A DNA stretch of 64,000 bases from CAZMCC01 sp964564695. GTDB taxonomy: Bacteria > Planctomycetota > Phycisphaerae > Phycisphaerales > UBA1924. Positions within the stretch are counted from its first letter, which is position 1; every line of letters starts with the position of its first letter. Positions 48,380 through 56,411 of the stretch are shown here, piece by piece. Both the position numbers and the translations under genes were made by a program. The notes under the pieces were generated by a model. That model was not told the DNA's origin, did not search any database, and saw nothing but the letters and a program-made list of their open reading frames with translations. The DNA is taken from NCBI GenBank assembly GCA_964564695.1, contig CAZMCC010000004.1:12559-76558 (forward strand). Direction: 5' to 3'.

Positions 48380-50410
48380 TCACCCTTCCAGATACGTATA
48401 CCCCTCCAACCCATCATCATAAAACTTCAGCAGGCTCTTCCCCTCCGCCAGCGTCAGCCGCCCCTGCCGCTGCGCCGCCTCCACATCCTGCCGCATCGCC
48501 CGCTTCAGGTCCTCGTGGTCATACTGCACGTACTGCAGCACCTCCTCGACCGTGTCGCCCTCGATCACCTCGTCGATCACCCACTCGTCCGCGTCATCAA
48601 GCCTGATGTGCACGGCGTGCGTGTCCCCCAGCAGGTTGTGCAGATCGCCCAGGATCTCCTGGTACGCCCCCAGCAGGAACACGCCCAGGTAATACGGCTC
48701 GACGATCGTCGAGGCCGCGCCGTTGGCCGCCCCCGCGGCGTGGGGGGGCAGGTCCCGCAGCTCGTGCAGCTCGAGGATCTTCTTGTCGATGCGCTTGTCG
48801 ACGAAGTGGTCGACCTTGCCGTCCGAGTCGCACGTGATGTCCGAGAGAATCCCCCGCCGCGTCGGCTCCTCTTCAAGCCGGTGGATCGGCGCGATCGGGA
48901 ACAGCTGGTCGATCGCCCACGAGTCCGGCATCGACTGGAACAGCGAGAAGTTGCAGAAGTAGATGTCGCTCATCACCTCCGGCAGCGTCTCAAACTCCTC
49001 CGGCACATCGCCCTTCTTCGCGCACTTCTCCAGCAGCTTCTTGCCGATCCCCCACACCAGCCGCTCCGCCGCCGCCCGCATCGGCAGCGTCATGTACCCC
49101 AGGCTGAACAGGCTCATCGCCTCGTCCCGCGCCTGCATCGCGTCGTGGTACGTCTCCACGAGGTTGCGGTCGGTCAAGCTCTTGTACGCATCGAGCAGAT
49201 CCAGAATCGGCTGCGGCGTCTCGTTCCCGCCCGCCGTCTCCGTCTTGATCAGCGTCTCGACTTCCTCCGCCCCGCTCACGCCCTCGAACGAGCTCGACCC
49301 CAGCACATCCACGATCAGCACGCTCGAGTACGCCACCATCGCCCGCCCGCTCTCCGACAGAATCATCGGATGCGGCACCTTCGCGTCGTCGCACACGCTC
49401 TTGATCCGGTACACCACGTCCGCGGCGTACTCCGTCACCGAGTAGTTGATCGACGAGTCCCACGCCGACTGCGAGCCGTCATAGTCCACGCCCATCCCGC
49501 CGCCGATGTCGAGCATCCCCATCTTCGCGCCCAGCCGCACCAGCTCGGCGTAGATGTGCGTCAGCTCGTTCACCGCGTTCTTGAGCACGCGGATGTCATA
49601 GAGCTGGCTCCCCACGTGGCAGTGCAGCATGTTCAGGCAGTCGAGCATGTCGTGCTGCTTGAGGTACTCGACCGCCCGCAGCAGCTCCGACACGAACAGC
49701 CCGAACTTGCTCCGCACCCCCGCCGACGACTCCCACCGCCCCGCGCCCTTGGAGGACAGCTTCACCCGCAGCCCGATCTTCGGGCGCACGTTGTACCGCT
49801 TCGCGTGCTTAACGATCAGCTCGAGCTCGCTGAACTTCTCCACCACCGGGATGATGTTCCGCCCCAGCTTGGTCGCGAGGATCACCGTCTCGATGAACTC
49901 GTCGTCCTTGAACCCGTTGCAGACGATCGGCATCCCGTTCACGCCCGGGCCGCCCGCCGTCGCCGACAGTCCGAGAACGGCCAGCAGTTCCGGCTTCGAA
50001 CCGGCTTCGAGCCCGAAGCCGAGCTCGACCGCCATGTTCGCCACCTGCTCACACACGTGCCGCTGCTGGTTCACCTTGATCGGGTACACGCACGAGTACC
50101 CGCCCGTGTACCCCTGCTCGGCGATCGCGTCGTCAAAGGCCTTGCGGATCTCGCGCAGGCGATGATTCAGGATGTCGTTAAACCGCAGCAGCACCGGCGT
50201 GTGGATCCCGCGCTCGCGCAGGCCCTCGACCACCTCGTGCAGGTCGATCGTCTTGGCCGGGTCCTTCGTCGGCTGGCAGGTGAGGTGCCCCGCGGGGTTG
50301 ACCGCGAAGTAGCCCTTGCCCCAGTCGGCGAGGCCATACAGACGGGCGGAATCTTCGACGGTCCAGCGTCCGTGCAAAAACGCCTGGCGCGGAGAAGAGA
50401 GGGTTGCCAT
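48380..50410 (-). CDS. speA: Biosynthetic arginine decarboxylase
   Basis: 676 residues from MATLSSPRQAFLHGRWTVED. The PLP lysine is Lys112 in YPIKVNQQRHV. Alanine-racemase-fold and decarboxylase landmarks are GLEAGSKPELLA, KIGLRVKLSSKGAGRW, HCHVGSQLYDI, DIGGGMGVDYDGS and SESGRAMVAYSSVL. The length fits SpeA (about 650). It converts arginine to agmatine for polyamine synthesis, in the cytoplasm. Earlier in-frame start codons extend into shadow sequence; a GGAAGG precedes ATG 50410 at a somewhat long spacing. Heads the cluster with dut. Confidence 0.95.
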   Translation of the reverse strand: MATLSSPRQAFLHGRWTVEDSARLYGLADWGKGYFAVNPAGHLTCQPTKDPAKTIDLHEVVEGLRERGIHTPVLLRFNDILNHRLREIRKAFDDAIAEQGYTGGYSCVYPIKVNQQRHVCEQVANMAVELGFGLEAGSKPELLAVLGLSATAGGPGVNGMPIVCNGFKDDEFIETVILATKLGRNIIPVVEKFSELELIVKHAKRYNVRPKIGLRVKLSSKGAGRWESSAGVRSKFGLFVSELLRAVEYLKQHDMLDCLNMLHCHVGSQLYDIRVLKNAVNELTHIYAELVRLGAKMGMLDIGGGMGVDYDGSQSAWDSSINYSVTEYAADVVYRIKSVCDDAKVPHPMILSESGRAMVAYSSVLIVDVLGSSSFEGVSGAEEVETLIKTETAGGNETPQPILDLLDAYKSLTDRNLVETYHDAMQARDEAMSLFSLGYMTLPMRAAAERLVWGIGKKLLEKCAKKGDVPEEFETLPEVMSDIYFCNFSLFQSMPDSWAIDQLFPIAPIHRLEEEPTRRGILSDITCDSDGKVDHFVDKRIDKKILELHELRDLPPHAAGAANGAASTIVEPYYLGVFLLGAYQEILGDLHNLLGDTHAVHIRLDDADEWVIDEVIEGDTVEEVLQYVQYDHEDLKRAMRQDVEAAQRQGRLTLAEGKSLLKFYDDGLEGYTYLEG

Positions 50411-50672
50411 CGAGGCAAAGCCTTCCGGCGCTGTGGGCCGGGAACAGCTCTTCAAGCGGGCCGGATCGCAATCGTCATGGGTGCGACCGGCGGAGCGTCG
50501 TGCGAACATCTCAAATCCCCGTGCACCGCTGCCGCCACCATCGGCACGGGGACCAATCAGGACAAGAAACGATACACCCCCCCAACCCCGTGACAAGGGC
50601 GCACCGCCAAGACGGCGCACAGACGCCCGGCGCCAAGACCGATCGCTTCGGCCGGTCTCGCGCCGTCATTTC
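50411..50672. other. Upstream region of speA
   Basis: About 260 bases with no gene. It should contain the speA promoter (minus strand). I see no clear promoter boxes or riboswitch; Pro/Arg-coding open frames across it are GC shadows. Confidence 0.35.
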
Positions 50673-50718
50673 GCCACTCTGCCACTCTGCCACTCTGCCA
50701 CTTGGCCACTGCGCCACT
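50673..50718. repeat. GCCACTCT tandem repeat
   Basis: Three exact 8-bp units GCCACTCT (50673-50696), then degenerate units GCCACTTG, GCCACT and GCGCCACTT. It lies immediately downstream of the 3' end of the 50726 gene (minus). Confidence 0.85.
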
Positions 50719-50725
50719 TCCGCCC

Positions 50726-51487
50726 CTACGCGCTCCCGGCCCCCGCTCGCGCTCGCGCCGCGAACTTCAACATCGCCGCGCTCCACAGCACCAGCGCCAC
50801 CACCGGACCGATGACGATGCACACCCCGACGATCGCCGTGAGCACAAGTGCGAACGCCAGGTCGTCGAAAATCCCCGCCAGCCGCCAATCCTCGATCCGC
50901 GCCAGCACCCCGGCCGCGTGCGACACCGCCGCGAACCCGGCGATGCACACGCTCAACCCCGCCCCGCCCACCAGTACGCCCACGATCCGCTCATCCACAC
51001 GCATCGGCCACAGCGCCAGCGACACCGCCAGCAGCACCCCCGCCGCCGCGCTCCCGCTCCGGATGGCTCCCCAGGCCCGCGGCCGCCGCGCAACCGCCTC
51101 GCCCGGCGGCTCGGGCGATGAGTAAATCCACATCCCGACCGCGCCAATCAGTTCGATACCGCCCGGGATCGCGGGCTGCTCCAGCAGCCACACCCCCGAC
51201 GTACCCCACGCCACGATCACGTTGATGCCAAGGCACACCAGCCAGACCGCCCCCAGCAGCCCCGCCCCCGCGCCGATCCGGGCCCCCAGGGCCAGCCGGC
51301 GCAGGTAGTCCGCGTTGACATGGCTGAACCCCCGCTGCTCGACCCCGCACTCCGGGCACCGCGCCCGCCGCCCCAGCCCGGTCATCGCGTACCCGCACAC
51401 CGGGCACCGCAGCGGCGGGTTCTCCCGCGCCGGCACTTCGGGCGCCGCCGCGGCCAGGGCCCGCAGCAGTCTGGGCTTGTCAGGCAT
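50726..51487 (-). CDS. Membrane protein with N-terminal zinc ribbon
   Basis: About 253 residues from MPDKPRLLRALAAAA (an upstream TTG would add four). Zinc ribbon CPVCGYAMTGLGRRARCPECG-like at about 28-48; then membrane spans (GAGAGLLGAVWLVCLGINVIV; IPGGIELIGAVGMWIYS; GSAAAGVLLAVSLALWPM; VGVLVGGAGLSVCIAGFAAV; LVLTAIVGVCIVIGPVVALV). The start overlaps the OsmC stop by eight bases, so the two genes probably form one transcript. The zinc ribbon is shared with the proteins at 57610 and 58636. Function unknown. Confidence 0.8.
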   Translation of the reverse strand: MPDKPRLLRALAAAAPEVPARENPPLRCPVCGYAMTGLGRRARCPECGVEQRGFSHVNADYLRRLALGARIGAGAGLLGAVWLVCLGINVIVAWGTSGVWLLEQPAIPGGIELIGAVGMWIYSSPEPPGEAVARRPRAWGAIRSGSAAAGVLLAVSLALWPMRVDERIVGVLVGGAGLSVCIAGFAAVSHAAGVLARIEDWRLAGIFDDLAFALVLTAIVGVCIVIGPVVALVLWSAAMLKFAARARAGAGSA

Positions 51488-51899
51488 ACCGGTATTCAAT
51501 CGGCGAGTCGACTTCCGGATGCAGGCTCGCGTGCACCGGGCACGCGTGCCCCACCTTCTCCAGCCGCTCCCGCATCTCCGCCGGGAACCCCGGCGGGATA
51601 GTCACCACCACCGGCAGCCGAGCGATCCGCCGCGGGGTAGGAGGTTGGGTCATGTGCTTCTCGACTGTGGCCGTCGCCCCGGTGATGCTCATCCCCTGCC
51701 GCTCCGCCCACATCGCGATCGTCGTCAATACGCACGACGCCAGCCCCGCAGCCACCAGGTCCGTCGGACTGAACGCCGACGCGTCCCCCCCGATGTCCTT
51801 CGGAGCGTCGGTCCGCAACAGCTTCCCCGGCCCCTCCGCCATCGGGTGCGTCAGGTCACACTTCTTATTGCCCGCATAGCGAACGGCGATCGTCAGCAT
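51480..51899 (-). CDS. OsmC/Ohr-family protein
   Basis: 139 residues from MLTIAVRYAGNKKCDLTHPM. The OsmC fold is recognisable from GGDASAFSPTDLVAAGLASC, where the Cys is the first active-site cysteine. HACPVHASLHPEVDSPIEYR supplies the second cysteine. TTIAMWAERQGMSI and ARLPVVVTIPPG fit the family. Members reduce organic or inorganic peroxides; the cytoplasmic location fits. Upstream in-frame codons are shadow sequence. First of a two-gene unit with the zinc-ribbon membrane protein. Confidence 0.9.
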   Translation of the reverse strand: MLTIAVRYAGNKKCDLTHPMAEGPGKLLRTDAPKDIGGDASAFSPTDLVAAGLASCVLTTIAMWAERQGMSITGATATVEKHMTQPPTPRRIARLPVVVTIPPGFPAEMRERLEKVGHACPVHASLHPEVDSPIEYRYA

Positions 51900-51977
51900 G
51901 CACACAGGATACGTGCCCCGGTGGGTGCCCCGGCGGAGCCCTGTCCGCCGGGATCTGGACGCCAAACGCAAAGGCCG

Positions 51978-52140
51978 TACGCGGAGGACGCGGAGTAACG
52001 CGGAGATACGCGGAGAGGGAAATGCCGTGTGTGCGGATATCGTGTACGGGCAATCACCGCTGCAGTGCATCTATCCAGCGCATCTGGCTGCCTTCCGTCC
52101 TTCTCCGCGTTCCTCCGCGCTGCTCCGCGTCCTCCGCGTA
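51978..52140. repeat. GCGGAG-unit inverted repeat
   Basis: Left arm 51978-52017 (four ACGCGGAG-type units) and right arm 52101-52140 (the same units inverted, TCCGCGT) pair over 40 bases with few mismatches; loop about 83 bases. It lies between the dockerin propeller gene's stop and the OsmC start (both minus). Confidence 0.85.
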
Positions 52141-52177
52141 CCTGCCTTCTCGCCTTCCAGCGATTCGGAGTGCGCGA

Positions 52178-54469
52178 TCACCCGCAATACGGAATCCCCG
52201 CCTGCGCAAAGAACCACGCGTTGATGAAGTCGCTCACGTCCACCGAGTTCGAGACCCCGTCCCCGTTGAAGTCCGTGATGAGCGTCCCCAGCGCCTGGTC
52301 CTCGAACCAGTCGTTGATGAACTCGCCCACGTCGGTCGAATTGACAATCCGGTTCCTGTCCCAGTCCGCCGGGTCGATCAGCGACACCCGCCACGCGCCG
52401 CGCCCCTGCGTCGCGATGAACAAACTCGGCGCCAACGGCCCCGTTTCTTCCACCCGCACATCGATCACGCTCATCCCCTCCGGCAGACCGCAGCCGTGCC
52501 GCCGGAAGCTCGCCCCATCATCGTCGCTCCGCCACACCCCGCGGTCCGTCCCCGCGAAGATCGTCGGCGGGCTCGTCGCGTAATCCACCGCCACGCTGTT
52601 CACCGGCACATCCATCAGCCCCGCGTCCATCGCCACCCAGTTCGCCCCCGCGTCCGTCGACCGCAGGATCTGCTCGGTCCCGAACGCCGCCACCGCCAGC
52701 CACACCTCCGTGCCGTCCCACGGGTTCACAAAGATCTCCCGCGTCGTCCGCGGCCACCCCGGCACGTTGTCCCGCACCTGCGTGAACGTGTGCCCGCCGT
52801 CGCTCGACCGCTGCACATTCCCATCGTTCGTCGCGGCGTACACGTACTGCGAATTCGACTGGCAGATCGCCAGCGTCCGGATCGCTCCCGCGCCGTCCGT
52901 CAGGTCCGGCGAGATCGCCGCCCACGGATTCGTCCCGATCCGCTCGTTCACCCGGTGCGTCCCGTACAGCAGCCGGTTCGGGTCACTCGGATCAATCAGG
53001 TAGGGCGGCAAAAAACAGTTCCGCCCGCTCAGCCCCGTCCCGAACGCCGAGAACGTCTCCCCGCCGTCGATCGAGCGCGCGATCCCGCCCGTGCCCTGCG
53101 CCTCGACGAACATCGCCGACGGCGTCGGGAACGTCCCCGTGAACTGCGTCCACCCGCCGTCCCCGCCGAACACATGCTCCCAGTCCGCCGGCCCCGGCCC
53201 GAAGCGGATCGACGACCCGTTGTCCTGAGCCCCGCCGATGACAAACTCCGGCGTCGCGCCCGAAGTCGACACCCCCGCGTAGAACTGGATCGACCCCATC
53301 CCGTTGTTCAGATGCTCCCAGTTCATGCCGAGATTCGACGTGCGGTGCACGCCCCCGTCATCCCCGGACAGCAGCCGCCCCGCCGCGTCCCACGCCAGCG
53401 CGTGGATGTCCACATGCGGCGGCGTCACCGTCGCCGAGCCGCCGCCGATCGTGAACCGCGTCATCTGCAACCCGCCGTAGAACACCTGGTTCGCGTTCGC
53501 CGGGTTCACCGACGCCACATTGAGAAACCACCCATAGGTCGACTGATCGACGGAGCCCGCCCCCGTCCACGACGCCGCCCCGTTCGCCGAGGTGAACCCG
53601 CCCAGGTTGGACGCCCCGCCGCCGGTCCCGTCCGACGGCCGCGCAATGAGCGCGAAGACCCGCTGCGGCGAACTCGGCGCGATCGCCAGGCCGATCCGCC
53701 CGAACAACGACACCGCCGGCAGCCCCGCCCCCATCCTCGTCCACGTCGTCCCCCCATTCGTCGTCTTGTAGACGCCGTTGAGCGCGCTCCCGAAGATGTG
53801 CCCCACGCCCGCATACAGCGTCTGTGCGTTCGACGGGTCCATCACCAGGTCCGTCACCGACAGGTCCACCAGCGTATCGACGTGCCCCCACGTCACCCCG
53901 CCGTCGAGCGACTTGAACACCCCCAGCGGCCCGGTCCGCTGCGGATGGTCCTTTGCCGCCGCCAGCGCCGGGAAGCCCCCCGCGGGCGTGACCGCGGCGT
54001 ACACCACCTGCGGATTCGCGTGATCCACCACGATCGTCGAGATGCACCGCCCGGCAAAGGTCGACTCCGCGAGCTGCGCCCACGTGTTCCCGCCGTCGGT
54101 CGTCTTGTAGATCCCCAGCCCGTACCGCGAGTGGTTCGCGAATTCGGCCTCGCCCGTGCCGACGTAGATGACCTGCTCGTTCGTCGGGTCGATCGCGATG
54201 CAGCCGACCGCCGTCGTCACCCATGAGTTCGACAGCGGCGTCCACGACGCCCCCGCGTCGGTCGAGCGCCACAACCCCGCGTCGGCGCCGCCCGCGTAAT
54301 ACAGGCTCGGATTCGTCGGGCTCGCGGCCACCGAACTCATCCGCCCCGTCCAGTTCATCGCCGAGGGATCGCGGATCGGCGCCGGGCCAAGCTCCGCCCA
54401 GTTCTGCGCCGACGCGCTCGACACACCCGACACTCCCACGATCGTCAGCATCATGGCACGGCGGCTCAT
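52178..54469 (-). CDS. Secreted Asp-box beta-propeller (Vps10/sortilin-like) protein with GC-type dockerin
   Basis: 763 residues with signal peptide MSRRAMMLTIVGVSGVSSASA. At least eight Asp-boxes (S-x-D-x-G-x-T/S-W): STDAGASWTPL, TTDGGNTWAQL, SLDGGVTWGHV, TTNGGTTWTRM, SIDGGETFSAF, SSDGGHTFTQV, STDAGANWVAM and SDDDGASFRRH. Such repeats build a large beta-propeller as in Vps10/sialidase-type proteins; no sialidase catalytic set was seen. Two dockerin repeats end it (DWDRNRIVNSTDVGEFIN; DFNGDGVSNSVDVSDFIN). Its ATG overlaps the stop of the upstream secreted protein gene (ATGA). Probably an extracellular binding protein. Confidence 0.88.
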   Translation of the reverse strand: MSRRAMMLTIVGVSGVSSASAQNWAELGPAPIRDPSAMNWTGRMSSVAASPTNPSLYYAGGADAGLWRSTDAGASWTPLSNSWVTTAVGCIAIDPTNEQVIYVGTGEAEFANHSRYGLGIYKTTDGGNTWAQLAESTFAGRCISTIVVDHANPQVVYAAVTPAGGFPALAAAKDHPQRTGPLGVFKSLDGGVTWGHVDTLVDLSVTDLVMDPSNAQTLYAGVGHIFGSALNGVYKTTNGGTTWTRMGAGLPAVSLFGRIGLAIAPSSPQRVFALIARPSDGTGGGASNLGGFTSANGAASWTGAGSVDQSTYGWFLNVASVNPANANQVFYGGLQMTRFTIGGGSATVTPPHVDIHALAWDAAGRLLSGDDGGVHRTSNLGMNWEHLNNGMGSIQFYAGVSTSGATPEFVIGGAQDNGSSIRFGPGPADWEHVFGGDGGWTQFTGTFPTPSAMFVEAQGTGGIARSIDGGETFSAFGTGLSGRNCFLPPYLIDPSDPNRLLYGTHRVNERIGTNPWAAISPDLTDGAGAIRTLAICQSNSQYVYAATNDGNVQRSSDGGHTFTQVRDNVPGWPRTTREIFVNPWDGTEVWLAVAAFGTEQILRSTDAGANWVAMDAGLMDVPVNSVAVDYATSPPTIFAGTDRGVWRSDDDGASFRRHGCGLPEGMSVIDVRVEETGPLAPSLFIATQGRGAWRVSLIDPADWDRNRIVNSTDVGEFINDWFEDQALGTLITDFNGDGVSNSVDVSDFINAWFFAQAGIPYCG

Positions 54470-55377
54470 CGGGACTTCTCCTCTTCGGCCTTGGCCGGTG
54501 GGCGTGGGGGGGACGGCGCCACGAACGTGCATGTCGCGCTGTGCAGCGTCCACGTCGCCTTCGAGCCGTCATCGGCGGGGGGGGCCGACGCCACAAACGG
54601 CGCCGCCGCGTGAAACGCCAGTCGATACTCACCGGCCCGCTCAACCCGGATCCACGCGATCCCCTTGTCGTTGGCGATGATCCGCTGCTCCTCGCCACTC
54701 GCCACATGCAGCACCCGCAAGAGCGCCCCCTTCGCCCCTTCGCTGAACGCGTACAGGCGCACAGGCACATCCGTCGGCGTGGTCGCCGCCGTCATGTCCA
54801 GCATCGGCCGGATCTCCACGGCCTGTCCCGACTTGTCCGTCGCCGTCGCCGACCGCGCCGGCCGGTTGCCCCGCATCTGCTCCCCCGCCCCGCGCCCGCG
54901 CATCAGCGTCTTGGCCGATTCCACGCGCCGAACGACAACCTTGTCCATCCCCGCCACCGCCTCGAACCCCTTGGGCAAAAGCTTGACCTCGATGTTCGTT
55001 CCCGCCCAATCGCTCAGCGCCTTGCCGCCGAGTTCCTCATCGCGGGGCTCAAGGTCAACGCCGACCAGGGCCGCGTCGAGTGCCGCAAGCGTCAACCCCG
55101 GGCCCGACCTTCCCGCATCCGGCGCCGGCGTCCCCGGCTCGAAGTTCTGATGTCCGCCCCCGGAGCGGATGAACATCCACGCGATCCGTGCCGTCGGCCA
55201 CGCGTCCGCCACGGCCGCCGCAGCGTCCGTTCCACGCAACGCGGAAACCACGACCGACTGCCCGACGCCGGCCTCGGCCCGCGTGGGGGGGTCGGGGGCG
55301 ATGAACAGCACGCTCTGCCCGCTCGCGCCGGCCGCCAGGAATCCCAACGCCACCATCGCCGCGAGTTGTTGCCGCAT
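54466..55377 (-). CDS. Secreted protein of unknown function (possibly DUF4198-like)
   Basis: 303 residues, signal peptide MRQQLAAMVALGFLAAGASG. Beta-rich segments follow: SVLFIAPDPPTRAEAGVGQS, AWMFIRSGGGHQNFEPG, ALSDWAGTNIEVKLLPKGFE and DVPVRLYAFSEGAKGALLRV. The last part, with GIAWIRVERAGEYRLAFHAA, has the layout of transthyretin/DUF4198-type beta sandwiches, which is only a resemblance. The tail is Pro/Glu-rich. Translationally coupled to the dockerin propeller gene by an ATGA overlap, so the two products likely act together. Confidence 0.7.
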   Translation of the reverse strand: MRQQLAAMVALGFLAAGASGQSVLFIAPDPPTRAEAGVGQSVVVSALRGTDAAAAVADAWPTARIAWMFIRSGGGHQNFEPGTPAPDAGRSGPGLTLAALDAALVGVDLEPRDEELGGKALSDWAGTNIEVKLLPKGFEAVAGMDKVVVRRVESAKTLMRGRGAGEQMRGNRPARSATATDKSGQAVEIRPMLDMTAATTPTDVPVRLYAFSEGAKGALLRVLHVASGEEQRIIANDKGIAWIRVERAGEYRLAFHAAAPFVASAPPADDGSKATWTLHSATCTFVAPSPPRPPAKAEEEKSR

Positions 55378-55490
55378 CGCCCGCCTCCACGTCCCGGCCC
55401 CGCTCCAGCATGACCGCGCGGCTGGGTTTCGTCAAGTCCTGCCCCTTGGGGCAACGCCGTGAACTGAACTCCGATTCGCTGTTCCCTGTA

Positions 55491-55625
55491 GGCCGCTTCA
55501 GCGGCCTTGCTCGCTTGTAGGCCACCGCTTCAGCGGTGGTAAACGGGGCAATATTTCAAGGGTTTTTTGCACTTGTCCTGTTCAGCCCGTTTCAACGGGC
55601 TTCTTCCGCGGCAGGCTTCAGCCGC
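55491..55625. repeat. Cluster of four TTCA-loop hairpins upstream of acpS
   Basis: Four stems with the same loop: GGCCGC-TTCA-GCGGCC (55491-55506), CCACCGC-TTCA-GCGGTGG (55522-55539), AGCCCGT-TTCA-ACGGGCT (55584-55601) and GCGGCAGGC-TTCA-GCCGC (55608-55625, bulged). The first two are preceded by TGTAG-G. The 302 bases between the secreted protein start and acpS hold nothing else I recognise. Confidence 0.85.
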
Positions 55626-55679
55626 ATGACTTGGGTCTTCGGTTCACAGCCTTGCCCTCCGGCGCTCTACCGTTGGCCC

Positions 55680-56069
55680 ATGAGCGCCGTCGTCGGTCTC
55701 GGGGTCGACATCGTGGAAGTGCCGCGGATCGCCCGCATGCTCGCCGACCACGCCGAGCGGTTCAGCGAGCGCTGCTTCACGCCCGCCGAGCGGGCCTACT
55801 GCTCAAAGTCCGCCAAGCGCGCCCCCGAGCACTACGCGGCCCGTTTCGCCGCCAAAGAGGCCGTGCTCAAGGCCCTGGGCCGCGGCCTCGGCGAGGGCCT
55901 GTCACTCGCCGAAATCGAAGTCGTCCGCGCCCCCGGCGGCGAACCGAACCTCCAGCTCCACGCCGGCGCCGAGTCCATCGCCCGCGCCAAGGGCGTCACC
56001 CGCTGGCTCATTTCACTCTCGCACACCGAGTCCTACGCCGTGGCCTCAGTCATCGCGATGGCCGAATAA
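55680..56069 (+). CDS. acpS: Holo-[acyl-carrier-protein] synthase
   Basis: 129 residues. The metal-binding GVDIVEVPRIARML and catalytic RFAAKEAVLKALGRGLGEG motifs are complete, and the length is usual for AcpS. It transfers the 4'-phosphopantetheine of CoA onto acyl carrier protein, so is essential for fatty-acid synthesis. The end LISLSHTESYAVASVIAMAE is normal. The TAA at 56067 is inside the left arm of the inverted repeat that follows. Start ATG 55680 has no strong Shine-Dalgarno; the hairpins upstream lie in its 5' region. Confidence 0.94.
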   Translation: MSAVVGLGVDIVEVPRIARMLADHAERFSERCFTPAERAYCSKSAKRAPEHYAARFAAKEAVLKALGRGLGEGLSLAEIEVVRAPGGEPNLQLHAGAESIARAKGVTRWLISLSHTESYAVASVIAMAE

Positions 56070-56172
56070 GAGCCAGGAGCGGCAGCGACTGGCCACGGCG
56101 ACAACCGCTCTTGCCGGGGCTCCGGAAGAACGGGAGCAACCTTGGCCAGTCGCTCCCGCTCCCGGCTCTTAT
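56066..56172. repeat. Long inverted repeat between convergent genes, carrying both stop codons (copy 2)
   Basis: Arms 56066-56096 (ATAAGAGCCAGGAGCGGCAG...) and 56142-56172 are inverted copies with two mismatches in about 30 bases. The acpS TAA (56067-56069) and the stop of the minus gene at 56169 lie in the arms. The inner sequence (GCTCTTGCCGGGGCTCCGGA...) resembles the one at 29801. Confidence 0.85.
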
Positions 56173-56411
56173 CGCAACCCCTCGCGCTTCCGAGCCTTCT
56201 CCCGCTTCTCTTCCCGCCCGATCACCACGCTCGCCGCGATCAGCGCCGCCGCCGCCGCTACCCCCGCGACGCACAGCACCGTCCCGAGCGTCGACTTCGC
56301 GCCGTCCCCCAGCCCGAGGTCGAACGGATCAATCGCGTACACCATCAGGTACACCCCCGACGTCAACAGGAGCGTCGTGCCGGTGAGCGAGTACACACGG
56401 CTGCGCTTCAT
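56169..56411 (-). CDS. Small two-span membrane protein
   Basis: 80 residues from MKRSRVYSLTGTTLLLTSGV. Two spans (LTGTTLLLTSGVYLMVYAI; LGTVLCVAGVAAAAALIAAS) and a basic tail (GREEKREKARKREGLR). The ATG shares its A with the mnmA TGA (TGATG), so it is translated with mnmA. The terminal GLR and stop lie in the inverted repeat. Function unknown; no sequence family recognised. Confidence 0.72.
   Translation of the reverse strand: MKRSRVYSLTGTTLLLTSGVYLMVYAIDPFDLGLGDGAKSTLGTVLCVAGVAAAAALIAASVVIGREEKREKARKREGLR

Noticed and set aside
50673..50718. GCCACTCT repeats as an array or origin iterons
   Set aside because: Too short, only three exact units and no replication gene nearby.
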